Notes: generated by a model not told the origin, from the letters alone. Shown: positions 1 through 9,653, counted from the first letter of the stretch. The stretch: DNA of 44,250 nt from Planctomycetales bacterium (GCA_022614695.1 JAKEIC010000317.1:1-44250); one strand, 5' to 3'. Made by a program: numbers and translations.

Positions 1-224
1 AGAGGCGGGAGAGGCCCGGCAAGCAGCCCTCTCGCCCGCTGGACGTCCGGCCGTTCCTCCTCGACGTCTCGGTCGAGGGGGGCCGCCTCGGGCTCGCGCT
101 CCGCGCCGGGAACGAAGGCACCGCGCGCCCCGAGGAGGTCCTCGCCGCGCTCGGGATCGCGAGGGAGCAGGCGCTCGCGGCGGAGATCGTGAGGACGGAG
201 GTGGTCCTCGCCGACGAGGCGTGA
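1..224 (+). CDS. DUF2344 / radical-SAM-linked protein, C-terminal fragment
   Basis: The frame is open from the window edge and ends at TGA 222-224, giving about 73 C-terminal residues. The tail resembles the end of TIGR03936/DUF2344 proteins: an R-P-L-D-V-R-P segment, then a G-T-A-R-P-E-E-V-L-A-A-L-G stretch and a closing I-V-R-T-E-V motif. Members of this family are often fused to or next to a B12-binding radical SAM protein and lie upstream of rplU in many phyla, which is the arrangement here. Its biochemical role is not established from this fragment. The TGA stop is embedded in the -35 hexamer of the next gene's promoter. Family assignment rests on recognition of the tail only. Confidence 0.6.
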   Translation, partial: RRERPGKQPSRPLDVRPFLLDVSVEGGRLGLALRAGNEGTARPEEVLAALGIAREQALAAEIVRTEVVLADEA

Positions 225-248
225 CAATCCGCCGGCCGATGCTATACT
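221..248 (+). promoter_or_regulatory. Sigma-70-like promoter of rplU
   Basis: GTGACA (221-226), 16-nt spacer, TATACT (243-248). The -35 overlaps the TGA stop of the upstream gene. Only 10 nt separate the -10 from the rplU ATG, and they are cytosine-rich with no Shine-Dalgarno, so the transcript is predicted to be leaderless or nearly so. Confidence 0.6.
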
Positions 249-258
249 CCGCCCCCCC

Positions 259-609
259 ATGGCGGCCGCCGCACCCAAGACGCCCAGGACCTACGCCGTC
301 TTCGAGGACCGCGGGCACCGGCACCGGGTCGCGGCGGGGGACCGCCTGCTGCTCGCCCATCTCCCCGGCGCCTCGGGGAGCGAGGTCCGCTTCGAGAAGG
401 TGCTCCTGCTCGGCGGCGGGAAGGCCGGGGCGGTCCCGAGGGTCGGTAAGCCCACGGTGGCGGGCGCCTCCGTCCTCGGCGTGATCGAGGGCGAGGTGAA
501 GGGCGAGAAGCTCAAGATCTACAAGTGGCGCCGCCGCGAGAACTACCACCGCCGCATCGGCCACCGCCAGAAGTACACCCAGGTCCGGATCGCGAAGATC
601 CTCCAGTAA
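259..609 (+). CDS. rplU: 50S ribosomal protein L21
   Basis: Ribosomal protein L21, a large-subunit protein that binds 23S rRNA. The 116-residue product has the usual L21 order: [13 protein letters not shown] near residue 11 (equivalent to YAVIETGGKQYRV), a central [11 protein letters not shown] strand, then the basic C-terminal block [26 protein letters not shown]. About ten Ala/Pro-rich residues precede the normal family start. ATG 259 is the only plausible start and has no Shine-Dalgarno; the -10 element ends 10 nt upstream. It heads the rplU-rpmA-obg cluster. The TAA stop lies inside the left arm of a perfect hairpin (606-650). Confidence 0.95.
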   Translation: MAAAAPKTPRTYAVFEDRGHRHRVAAGDRLLLAHLPGASGSEVRFEKVLLLGGGKAGAVPRVGKPTVAGASVLGVIEGEVKGEKLKIYKWRRRENYHRRIGHRQKYTQVRIAKILQ

Positions 610-650
610 TCCTCCCGCGCCACGCACTCGGATGCGCGCGGGAGGATTAC
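606..650 (+). terminator. Perfect 15-bp hairpin overlapping the rplU stop
   Basis: GTAATCCTCCCGCGC (606-620) is the exact reverse complement of 636-650, with a 15-nt loop. The rplU stop codon TAA is at 607-609 inside the left arm. There is no U-tract, so it may act as an mRNA 3'-end stabiliser or an attenuator rather than as an intrinsic terminator. Confidence 0.6.
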
Positions 651-705
651 GAGTGGTACGAACCATTGCATGCCCGCGTCACAAGGTGTTGCGTGGCCCC
701 ACCCT

Positions 706-742
706 AGTGCGGCCGCGTCCCCTCTTGCCTTGCGGCCGCACT
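706..742 (+). repeat. Perfect 11-bp hairpin between rplU and rpmA
   Basis: AGTGCGGCCGC (706-716) pairs perfectly with 732-742 across a 15-nt loop (717-731). The loop length is the same as in the preceding hairpin. The loop contains the TTGCCT hexamer that is the likely -35 of the rpmA promoter. Confidence 0.6.
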
Positions 743-753
743 CCGCCTAAGAT
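725..753 (+). promoter_or_regulatory. Promoter of rpmA
   Basis: TTGCCT (725-730), 17-nt spacer, TAAGAT (748-753). It would give rpmA its own start site near 760 and a GC-rich leader of about 125 nt (760-886). That leader has short inverted repeats (for example 844-849 with a TCGGGC partner) but no recognised riboswitch. Confidence 0.45.
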
Positions 754-886
754 TCGCGCTCTCCAGGGGTTCGCGCGCGGCGCGTCGGCCCGGGTTCCCG
801 CCCGCTGGCCGGGCACGCCGTGTGTGGCGGGGGACTCGGAGAGCCCGACTCCGTTCGGGCACGCAGGGGCACCGGAGGCACCGGAG

Positions 887-1150
887 ATGGCGCACAAGAA
901 GGGACAGGGCTCGAGCCGGAACGGCCGGGACAGCGAGAGCCAGCGGCTCGGGGTCAAGCACTACGCGGGGGAGCTGGTGAGGGCGGGGAACATCCTTGTC
1001 CGCCAGCACGGCGCCCGCTGGAAGGCCGGGTGGAACGTCGGGATCGGACGGGACTGGACACTCTTCGCCCTCGTGGACGGGACCGTCCGCGCGGAGCCGG
1101 GGGGGCGGTTCGCGGTGGTCCCGATCCAGAAGGCGCCGGCGAAGGGTTGA
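887..1150 (+). CDS. rpmA: 50S ribosomal protein L27
   Basis: Ribosomal protein L27, whose N-terminus reaches the peptidyl transferase centre. The 87-residue product starts directly with the family signature [16 protein letters not shown], followed by [20 protein letters not shown] and [15 protein letters not shown] 887 is chosen because it begins the conserved N-terminus and GGAGG lies 8 nt upstream (874-878). It is separated from rplU by about 277 bp holding two hairpins and a promoter, unlike the tight rplU-rpmA spacing seen in most bacteria. The next gene starts 13 bp downstream with its own Shine-Dalgarno, so they are probably co-transcribed. Confidence 0.95.
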   Translation: MAHKKGQGSSRNGRDSESQRLGVKHYAGELVRAGNILVRQHGARWKAGWNVGIGRDWTLFALVDGTVRAEPGGRFAVVPIQKAPAKG

Positions 1151-1163
1151 GGGGAGGTTGGAG

Positions 1164-4100
1164 ATGACGCGACGCATCCACGGGTTCCTCGGGGGATTCC
1201 TCTGGGCGGCGGCCCTCGCCGCCGCGGGGTGCGGGAAGACCGAGTTCGGGACGTCGCCGGCCGGCCCGACGGGCCCCGGCCCGACGCCCGGCGACACGAC
1301 CCCTCCGGCCGAGGTGACGAACCTCACGGCCACCCCGGGCAACACGCAGGTCATCCTCGCCTGGACCCCCAGCATCAGCCCCGACATCGCGAGCTACGTC
1401 GTGACCGTAACGCCCACCGCCCCGGCCGGCCCCTCGATGACCCCGATCTCGGTGACCCCCGGCTCGGCGACGGGCCTCACGGTGACCGGCCTCACGAACG
1501 GGACCACGTACACGTTCCTCGTCCAGGGCGTGGATACGTCGGCGAACACCTCCGTCGGCGTCTCCGTCTCGGCGACCCCGACGACCGTCCTCGACACGAC
1601 CCCCCCGAGCGCGGTGACGAACCTCCAGGCGGCGCCCGGCGGCGGTCAGGTGACGCTCACCTGGGGCGCCGCGACGGACAACGTGGGGGTCACGAACTAC
1701 ACGGTCGCGACGCGCGACCTCGTGAACTTGGTGAACCTCGCGACCGTGAACGTCTCCCCGACCGTGGTCCCGCTCGGGACGACGATCACCGGCCTCACGA
1801 ACGGGATCGCCTACCGGTTCACCGTCCGCGCCCAGGACGCGGCGGGGAACACCGGCCCGCCCACGTCCGTGGACGCGACCCCGGGCGTTCCGACGACGAC
1901 GGTCGCCTACTCCTCGCCGGGCGGCGCCTACCGGAACGCGGCCCCGCCCTCGGTCACGCTCTCGGGTCTCGTGAACGGGAACCCCTCGGCGGGGGGCGTG
2001 ATCTTCTACACGCTCGACGGCTCGAACCCGATCGTGACGAACGCCTCCACGACGACGGACGGCTTCACGGCGGTGACGGCGGGCCGCACGACCCTCGTCC
2101 AGAATAACGGCGGCGGATTCGTCGCGATCCCTCTCGCCTCGACGCTCGTCACGACGCAGTTCGGCCCCACGACAGCGGGAGCGGGCTCGACCACGACCGT
2201 CTTCAACGGCACGTTCCCGACCGACGGGACGATCCAGTCGTCCGACGTCGTCGAGATCACCGTTTCCGGGGGCGGCCCCGCGGTGGGCGAGACGCAGACC
2301 GTCATCAACAACGGCGTGTCGGCCACCTCGATCACCGTCGGCGCGGCCTTCAGCGCCGCCCCGACGGCGACGACCCAGTACCGGGTCCGCCGCACCAACC
2401 GTTTCGTGATCATCAAGGCCTTCTACGACCCCGGGGGCACGATCGGCGCGACCCCGCCCGGCTCGATCGCGACGAGCAACCAGGCGGGCGTCACCCAGAC
2501 GGTGAAGTACATCTTCTTCCCGAACGTGGCCAACACGTTCGTCCCCTACGGCGGGATGATCCAGCCCCGGCAGTACCACTCGGCGACCCTCATGAACAAC
2601 GGGTCGGTGGCGGTGTTCGGGGGCGAGCTCGGATCGGGGAGCAGCCCCCCGACCCCGAACATCGAGGAGTTCTTCGACCGGGCGACGGAGTTCTTCTTCC
2701 GGGGGACGGCGCCCCCGTTCCCGGCGGCGGCCACGAACGGGAGGCAGAACCACTCGGCGGTGCTACTCGACGACACCACGGGCGCGGTGCTCCTCATCGG
2801 GGGGCAGCGCGTGAACTCCACGGGCAGCATCAACACGGACTTCCTCACGGGGGCGTCCGCAGCCGAGAGATACAACCCTGTCGGGAACAGCCTCACCAGC
2901 GTGGGGACTGGCCTCAACGGCCGCTTCCTCGCGACGGCCAACGTCCTCACCGCGCGGATCGGCGGCACGAGCCCGAACCGGGTCCTGGTCTCCGGGGGAG
3001 TCGGCACCGCGGCGCTGGTTCCGGCCACCTTTACGGCCAACTCGACCTCGGGTGCGAGCGTCGTGGACCACTCGGTGTCCACCACCTATCTGCAGCCGGG
3101 CGACATTCTCGAGGTAACGACGGGGAGCGCCGCGGGCGAGACCGCCGTGGTCGTCTCGGTGCTGATCCCCCCGATTACCGCCTTGCAGAGCGTGGCCGTG
3201 GCGCCGTCCTTCAGCGTGGCGGTGGCCGGGGCGACGATCCGGGCCCTCCGGAACGTCCAGCAGGCCGACGCCCAGCTTTTCGATCCCACCGGGAGTGCCT
3301 GGGTGGACGTCCCTGACTTCTCGCCGGCCGGCACCACCGTAACGACTGGGGCTGCCCTCCCCGACCGCCGCTGGGCCCATGCCTCGGTCCTCCTCCAGAA
3401 CGGCCTCGTCCTGCTCACGGGCGGCCACCTCGAGCAGAACCCCAGCTCGCTCAACGACATCGAGAGGACGATGCTCGTTTACGACCCCTCGATCGGGGCG
3501 GACGGGCAGTTCCGGTACGCGGACGCGTCCAACGGCAGCCCCTTCCGCCAGAACGCCGCGCGGCTCCGGACGGCGAAGTTCTTCCACACGGCCACCCTCC
3601 TCGCGGATGGGAAGGTCCTGGTCGCCGGCGGGATGACGGACGGGACGGGCTTCTTCACCACGACGGGGTTCACGAACACGCAGATCCAGTCTACGACCGA
3701 CATATTTGACCCCTCGAACGAGACCACGACCACGTCCGGGAACCTCGTGAAGGCCCGCGCCTTCCACACCGCGACGACCCTGAAGAACGGGAAGGTCCTC
3801 CTGACGGGCGGGGCGATCCAGACGACGACGGGAGGGGGGATCGTCATCACGCCGGACGCCGAACTGTTCGACCCCGCGACACGGACCTCGTCCGCCACGG
3901 GCTCGATGCTCACGCCGCGCTCGGGCCACGTGGCGACACTCCTCCCGGACGGCCGGGTGCTGATCACCGGCGGCACCGGGGCCCCGCTCCCCGAGATCTA
4001 CGACCCGATCCTCGGGGTCTTCGTGGCCACGGCGGGCACCGCGACGGCGAACCGCGACATCGGGGGCGCCATGACGATCCTGAACAACGGGAAGCTGCTC

Positions 4101-5663
4101 GTGACCGGCGGCGAGGCCTCGAACTTCATCCCGGCGGGCGGGCAGTCGTTCGGCCCCGGGAGGATCACGAACCTGGGGGAGGTCTACGACCCCGACATCT
4201 CGCAGTTCAAGCTCTCCGTGAACGCCATGGGCTTCACCCGTCGCTTCCACGGGAGCACGCTCCTCGACGACGGGCGCGTCCTGATCACCGGCGGCGAGGG
4301 GACGGCGGCCACGGCCCCCACGGCGACGCCCGGGCCCCTCGCCACCGTCGAGGTCTACAACCCGGCGACGGACTCCTTCGCGGCGACGAACGCGATGTCA
4401 GGGGGGCGCGTCGGGCATACCGCGACCCGGCTCCGCACCGAGAGGATCTACAACGTCGGCACCGCCACCTTCAACGGGACGACCACGATCACCGGGACCG
4501 GCACACTGTGGACGACGGACGGCGTGGCGGCGGGCGACAGGATCCGCCTGAACACCGACGGGAACTACTTCGAGATCGCGGCGGTCGCGAGCAACACCTC
4601 CCTCACGGTCCGGGGGCCCCTGCCGAACGGCCCGATCCCAGGGACCGTCCCCACGCCCATCACGGGGGCCTACACGATCCGCTCGGAGCAACCCACCACG
4701 ATCGGGACCGCCACGTTCCCCGCGCCGGGGCTCTTCATCGTGACGGGCACCGGCACTGCCTGGACCCGTACCGTCCGGATCGGGGACTTGATCCGGCCGA
4801 CGGTCGCCGGGTCGCCGCCGACCACGTTCACGGTCGCGGCGGTGAACTCGGACACGCAGATCACGCTCGCCTCGGCCTACACCGGCGTCGCCGGGACCGG
4901 CGCCTACGCCGTCGCCCCGCCGAGCCGGGTGCTCGTCGTGGGCGGGGGCCCCTCGGGGAGCCCCCTCAACACGGGCGAGTTCTGGGACCCGCTCACGGGG
5001 AACTTCACCGCGGTCGGGAACACCATGTCCCAGGGCCGGTTCGGCCACTCCGCCACGGTCCTCGCGAACGGCTTCGTCGTGATCGTGGGCGGCAACTCCA
5101 ACTTCGACCGGACCGCGGAGATCTACGACCCGGCGATGAACCGGTTCCGCCAGATCTCGCTCCCCGTGGTCGGGACCGCGGTCACCGTCGCCGCCCGCAA
5201 CAACCACAAGACGGTCCTCATGTCGAACGGCAACGTCTTCATCTGCGGCGGAGAGGTGGCCCAGAACGTCTGCGAGGTGTTCGTCGCCGACTCCGACGGG
5301 AACCCCAACGCCGACGCCGACGGGGACGGGATCGGGGGCGTGGACCTGACATCGGGGAGCTTCGTCCAGGTCACGGCCACCATGGCCTCCGGCCGCGTGA
5401 ACCACGCCATCGTCCGCATCCCGGGCGCGACGGAGAGGGTTCTGATCGTCGGCGGGAAGAGCGGAGCTGCGAACACGGGCGAGATCTTCACCTACAACTC
5501 GGCCACGCCCGCCTCGAGCACGTTCGGGGGGGCCCTGACCCTCGGCCGCACCGGGATCGAGTTCCCGATGGCGGAGCTGCTGGCCAGCGCGAGCGGGGCC
5601 GTCGTCAACGGGAACGTCTTCATCCTCGACGGCCACACGGCTCAGGTGTTCTTCTCCCAGTAA
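1164..5663 (+). CDS. Giant Kelch-repeat lipoprotein with FN3 domains
   Basis: 1499-residue predicted surface lipoprotein. ATG 1164 is preceded by GGGGAGG at 1151-1157. Residues 1-23 form a lipoprotein signal ending in LAAAGC. Two fibronectin III domains follow (about 43-135 and 143-238, each opening with DTTPP), then a chitobiase-C-terminal-like segment with FYTLDGSNP (from about 248), then about 13 Kelch/galactose-oxidase-like repeats (from about 461) with motifs such as VLVAGG, EVYDP and HSATLL. Four copies of a small beta-rich module (at nt 2170-2400, 3020-3255, 4460-4680 and 4700-4915) interrupt these domains. The long open frame upstream of 1164 is rpmA read out of frame. The position between rpmA and obg is unusual. 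Function unknown; adhesion or polysaccharide binding is inference. Confidence 0.9.
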   Translation: MTRRIHGFLGGFLWAAALAAAGCGKTEFGTSPAGPTGPGPTPGDTTPPAEVTNLTATPGNTQVILAWTPSISPDIASYVVTVTPTAPAGPSMTPISVTPGSATGLTVTGLTNGTTYTFLVQGVDTSANTSVGVSVSATPTTVLDTTPPSAVTNLQAAPGGGQVTLTWGAATDNVGVTNYTVATRDLVNLVNLATVNVSPTVVPLGTTITGLTNGIAYRFTVRAQDAAGNTGPPTSVDATPGVPTTTVAYSSPGGAYRNAAPPSVTLSGLVNGNPSAGGVIFYTLDGSNPIVTNASTTTDGFTAVTAGRTTLVQNNGGGFVAIPLASTLVTTQFGPTTAGAGSTTTVFNGTFPTDGTIQSSDVVEITVSGGGPAVGETQTVINNGVSATSITVGAAFSAAPTATTQYRVRRTNRFVIIKAFYDPGGTIGATPPGSIATSNQAGVTQTVKYIFFPNVANTFVPYGGMIQPRQYHSATLMNNGSVAVFGGELGSGSSPPTPNIEEFFDRATEFFFRGTAPPFPAAATNGRQNHSAVLLDDTTGAVLLIGGQRVNSTGSINTDFLTGASAAERYNPVGNSLTSVGTGLNGRFLATANVLTARIGGTSPNRVLVSGGVGTAALVPATFTANSTSGASVVDHSVSTTYLQPGDILEVTTGSAAGETAVVVSVLIPPITALQSVAVAPSFSVAVAGATIRALRNVQQADAQLFDPTGSAWVDVPDFSPAGTTVTTGAALPDRRWAHASVLLQNGLVLLTGGHLEQNPSSLNDIERTMLVYDPSIGADGQFRYADASNGSPFRQNAARLRTAKFFHTATLLADGKVLVAGGMTDGTGFFTTTGFTNTQIQSTTDIFDPSNETTTTSGNLVKARAFHTATTLKNGKVLLTGGAIQTTTGGGIVITPDAELFDPATRTSSATGSMLTPRSGHVATLLPDGRVLITGGTGAPLPEIYDPILGVFVATAGTATANRDIGGAMTILNNGKLLVTGGEASNFIPAGGQSFGPGRITNLGEVYDPDISQFKLSVNAMGFTRRFHGSTLLDDGRVLITGGEGTAATAPTATPGPLATVEVYNPATDSFAATNAMSGGRVGHTATRLRTERIYNVGTATFNGTTTITGTGTLWTTDGVAAGDRIRLNTDGNYFEIAAVASNTSLTVRGPLPNGPIPGTVPTPITGAYTIRSEQPTTIGTATFPAPGLFIVTGTGTAWTRTVRIGDLIRPTVAGSPPTTFTVAAVNSDTQITLASAYTGVAGTGAYAVAPPSRVLVVGGGPSGSPLNTGEFWDPLTGNFTAVGNTMSQGRFGHSATVLANGFVVIVGGNSNFDRTAEIYDPAMNRFRQISLPVVGTAVTVAARNNHKTVLMSNGNVFICGGEVAQNVCEVFVADSDGNPNADADGDGIGGVDLTSGSFVQVTATMASGRVNHAIVRIPGATERVLIVGGKSGAANTGEIFTYNSATPASSTFGGALTLGRTGIEFPMAELLASASGAVVNGNVFILDGHTAQVFFSQ

Positions 5664-5683
5664 TCGCGCGCGAGCGCGATTAC
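5660..5683 (+). terminator. Hairpin overlapping the Kelch stop, just before obg
   Basis: GTAATCGCGC (5660-5669) pairs perfectly with 5674-5683 across the 4-nt loop GCGA. The TAA stop at 5661-5663 lies in the left arm, and the right arm ends one base before the obg ATG. There is no U-tract. The outer six bases, GTAATC/GATTAC, match those of the 606-650 hairpin. Confidence 0.6.
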
Positions 5684-5684
5684 T

Positions 5685-6692
5685 ATGCTGTTCCGCGACG
5701 AGGCCGTCATCTTCGTGAAGGGGGGGGACGGCGGCGGAGGCACCGTCTCCTTCTACCGCGAGGCGAACAATCCCTGGGGCGGGCCCGACGGGGGGGACGG
5801 CGGCAAGGGCGGCGACGTCTGGCTCGTCGCCTCCCACCACCTCTCGACCCTCGGGGAGCTGGGCGGGAAGGTCCACTTCCGCGCCGGGTCCGGCGAGCCC
5901 GGCCGATCCAAGAAGTGCGCGGGGAAGGACGCCGAGGACCTCGTCCTCGAGGTGCCGGTCGGGACCCAGGTCCACGAGCGGGACTCGGCGCTGCTCCTGC
6001 GCGACCTGGCCGCGGACGGGGACCGGGTGCTCGTGGCGGCGGGGGGGAAGGGGGGGCTCGGGAACCCCCACTTCGCGCGAGCGACCCACCGGACCCCCCG
6101 CGAGGCGACCCCCGGCGAGAGGGGCGAGACGCGCTGGCTGCGGCTGGAGCTGAAGCTCCTCGCCGACGTGGGGCTCCTCGGGCTCCCGAACGCCGGGAAG
6201 TCCACGCTCCTCTCCCGCCTCTCGTCGGCCCACCCCAAGGTCGCCGACTACCCCTTCACGACGCTCGAGCCCGTGCTCGGCGTGGTCCCGCTCCCCGACT
6301 ACCGGCGATTCGTGATCGCGGACCTGCCGGGCCTGATCGAGGGCGCCCACAAGGGCGTCGGTCTCGGCGACCGGTTCCTGAAGCACGTCGAGCGGACGCG
6401 GGTCCTCCTCCACCTCGTGGACGCGGCGCCGCCCGAGGGGACCCCGCGCCCCGTCGCCGCCTACCGGATCGTCCGCAAGGAGCTCGCCGCCTACAGCGCG
6501 GAGCTGGCCGGGAGGCCCGAGGTCGTGGCGGCGACCAAGATGGACATCCCGGAGGCGAAGCGAGGGCTCCAGCAGCTCCGCCGCGCCCTCGGCCGCGACC
6601 GTCCCGTCATCGCGGTCTCGGCGGTGACGGGGGCGGGGCTCGCGGACCTGGTCGCCGAGCTGCTCCGGCACCTCCCGGCGCGGACGGCTTGA
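5685..6692 (+). CDS. obg: Obg family GTPase
   Basis: Obg/CgtA GTPase, involved in large-subunit ribosome maturation and stress signalling. The 335-residue product has the glycine-rich Obg fold (about 1-158, with GGDGGGGTVSFYRE and repeated GGKGG), then the GTPase domain: G1 GLPNAGKST near 163-171, the YPFTTLEP switch region, G3 DLPGLIEGA near 212, G4 TKMD near 283 and G5 SAVTG near 310. There is no C-terminal OCT domain, as in many shorter homologues. ATG 5685 opens directly with the conserved MLFRDEA start. No Shine-Dalgarno is possible because a hairpin occupies the upstream 24 nt. Normally it follows rpmA directly; here a Kelch gene intervenes. Confidence 0.95.
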   Translation: MLFRDEAVIFVKGGDGGGGTVSFYREANNPWGGPDGGDGGKGGDVWLVASHHLSTLGELGGKVHFRAGSGEPGRSKKCAGKDAEDLVLEVPVGTQVHERDSALLLRDLAADGDRVLVAAGGKGGLGNPHFARATHRTPREATPGERGETRWLRLELKLLADVGLLGLPNAGKSTLLSRLSSAHPKVADYPFTTLEPVLGVVPLPDYRRFVIADLPGLIEGAHKGVGLGDRFLKHVERTRVLLHLVDAAPPEGTPRPVAAYRIVRKELAAYSAELAGRPEVVAATKMDIPEAKRGLQQLRRALGRDRPVIAVSAVTGAGLADLVAELLRHLPARTA

Positions 6693-6718
6693 TCGGGCGC
6701 CGCGCCGCCCCTTACGAT
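6689..6718 (+). promoter_or_regulatory. Promoter of the PilU-like gene
   Basis: TTGATC (6689-6694), 18-nt spacer, TACGAT (6713-6718). The -35 overlaps the obg TGA stop. The -10 is 7 nt before ATG 6726, and there is no ribosome-binding site, so a leaderless mRNA is predicted. Confidence 0.5.
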
Positions 6719-6725
6719 CTCCCCG

Positions 6726-7859
<1,134 letters not shown>

Positions 7860-7920
7860 GGACCGAGGGCCAAACTCCGGGTCCGGATCGGGCGTTTAAC
7901 GGCCAGGGAGGGGCAGCCGC

Positions 7921-8889
7921 TTGACCATCCACAAGTACCGCCTGTTCATATTCCTCGCGAACGTGGGCACGGTCGTGGGGATCGTGGGCATGGGCGGGCT
8001 GCTCTTCGTGAAGGCGGTGCTCGGGGGCGCCCCCGCCGTGCGGCCGATCCCGATCCCGCGGGAGAAGGTGAAGACCCGGCAGGACGAGAGGCCCGTCTTC
8101 GACAAGTACGCGGCCGCGTGGAACCTCCCGATCACGCCGGCCGACCACCGGCCGAAGCCGGCCGCGCCCATTGATGTGACGCCCAAGGCCGGGGAGAGCC
8201 TCGAGAAGGTGATGGCCGAGCTGCGCCAGGCCTTCAATCTTCTCGGCACGATGCCCATGCCCAACTCCCCGCTCGGGAGCCTCGCCATCCTCGAGGTCCT
8301 CCGCGGCAAGTCGTCCCGCGTCGTGAAGATCGGCGAGACCGTGGAGGGGTTCCGCGTGGTCAAGATCTCAGACGTCGAGGTGCTCTTCGACGTGCGGGGG
8401 CTGGAGGCGCCGCTCAAGTTCTCCGCGCGCGGACCGAACTCGCTCGACCCGGCGAACGCGCGAGGGGGAGGGCGCGACGCCGCGAAGCGCGGGCTCGGCG
8501 GCGACGAGGTCCTGGGCCCGAGCGGCGACCAGCCCTTCGTGGCCCGGGCGAAGGCCGTCTCCGAGACGGTCTGGGAGGTGACGGCCGAGGAGAGGCAGTT
8601 CGTCCTGGAGCACGCGTACGAGTTGTCCCGCGAGGTGAAGCTCGTCCCCGCGGTGGACAAGAAGTCGGGGAAGATCGAGGGGCTCCAGATCCAGGCCCTC
8701 GCGCCGAACTCGCTCGCCGCCAAGCGCGGCTTCCTGGAAGGCGACGTGCTCCTCGAGGTCCAGGGCGAGCCCGTGACGGACCCGGGCAAGCAGACCGAGC
8801 TGATCCAGAAGCACCGCAACGCCAAGGAGATCACGATAAAGTTCCGCCGCCGCGGCGAGGTGAAGACAATGACGTTCAAGATCCGCTAG
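7921..8889 (+). CDS. GspC-like type II secretion / pilus inner-membrane protein
   Basis: 322 residues from a TTG start, chosen because GGGAGGGG lies about 9 nt upstream and the frame has no better start. Architecture: a short cytoplasmic tail, one transmembrane segment at about 9-34, a linker, a homology-region-like domain (about 85-170, with LLGTMPMPNSPLGSLAILEV and VGETVEGFRV-type strands), and a C-terminal PDZ domain (about 235-322, with GLQIQALAPNSLAAKRGFLEGDVLLEVQGE). This matches the GspC/PulC plan, where the protein links the inner-membrane platform to the secretin. No gspD or gspE is adjacent in this window. A PDZ-containing pilus-assembly protein is the main alternative. Confidence 0.7.
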   Translation: MTIHKYRLFIFLANVGTVVGIVGMGGLLFVKAVLGGAPAVRPIPIPREKVKTRQDERPVFDKYAAAWNLPITPADHRPKPAAPIDVTPKAGESLEKVMAELRQAFNLLGTMPMPNSPLGSLAILEVLRGKSSRVVKIGETVEGFRVVKISDVEVLFDVRGLEAPLKFSARGPNSLDPANARGGGRDAAKRGLGGDEVLGPSGDQPFVARAKAVSETVWEVTAEERQFVLEHAYELSREVKLVPAVDKKSGKIEGLQIQALAPNSLAAKRGFLEGDVLLEVQGEPVTDPGKQTELIQKHRNAKEITIKFRRRGEVKTMTFKIR

Positions 8890-8915
8890 GGCGCACGGAT
8901 TCCCCCGTCCAGCCG

Positions 8916-9653
8916 ATGCTCCTCGCTCTGTCTCTCGGCAACACGACCCTCCGCTGGATCCTCTGGGACGGGCCGCGGCCGGCGGCCCGGGGCACGACGG
9001 CCGTCGCGGACCTGGGCCGGGCCGGGGCCCTCGACGGGCTCGCCGACGCGGCGCGGAGCGGCCGTGCCGTGCTCGCGAGCGTGAACCCTCCGGCCGAGCC
9101 GGCACTCCTGGCCGCCCTCGTGGGGGCGCGGGAGTCCCTCGCCCGGATCGGGGCCGAGGTGCGGGTCCCGCTCCGCACCCGGGTCCGGGAGCCGGCGCGC
9201 GTCGGGGCGGACCGCCTCTGCGACGCGCTGGCGGCCTACTCGATCGTGGGGGGGGCCGCCGTGGTCGTGGACGCCGGCACCGCGGTCACCGTGGGGGCGG
9301 TCACCTCGGCCGGGGAGTTCCTGGGCGGCGCCATCGCCCCGGGCCCCCGGCTCGCGGGGGAGTCGCTCCGGCGGGGCACGGCGCTCCTCCCGGAATCGCC
9401 GGGGGCCCTCCCCGCGCGGGTCCTCGGGCTCTCCACCGAGGAGGCGATCGCCGCGGGCGTCTCGGTCGGGGGCGGCGGCGCGGTCCGCGCGCTGGTCGGG
9501 GGGGCCCTGCACGAGCTGGGCGAGCCTGCGAGGGTCGTGGGCACCGGGGGCGACCTCGCGAGGCTCGCCGGCATCGCCGACCTCTTCGACCGCGTCGAGC
9601 CGGACCTCACCCTCATCGGGATCCGCCTGGCCGCCGAGAGCCCGGGGCGTTAG
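8916..9653 (+). CDS. coaX: Type III pantothenate kinase, altered N-terminal motif
   Basis: Type III pantothenate kinase phosphorylates pantothenate in the first step of CoA synthesis. 245 residues with the ASKHA-fold signatures RVGADRL (about 88-94), VVVDAGTAVTVGAV (about 115-128) and FLGGAIAPGPRLAGESL. The N-terminal nucleotide-binding motif, normally D-x-G-N-T/S, reads LSLGNTT: the usual Asp is Ser (TCT codon at 8931-8933). The other two conserved acidic positions (in GADR and DAGTA) are intact. The substitution raises doubt about full activity. The TAG stop shares four nucleotides with the stop of the convergent transporter gene. Confidence 0.8.
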   Translation: MLLALSLGNTTLRWILWDGPRPAARGTTAVADLGRAGALDGLADAARSGRAVLASVNPPAEPALLAALVGARESLARIGAEVRVPLRTRVREPARVGADRLCDALAAYSIVGGAAVVVDAGTAVTVGAVTSAGEFLGGAIAPGPRLAGESLRRGTALLPESPGALPARVLGLSTEEAIAAGVSVGGGGAVRALVGGALHELGEPARVVGTGGDLARLAGIADLFDRVEPDLTLIGIRLAAESPGR

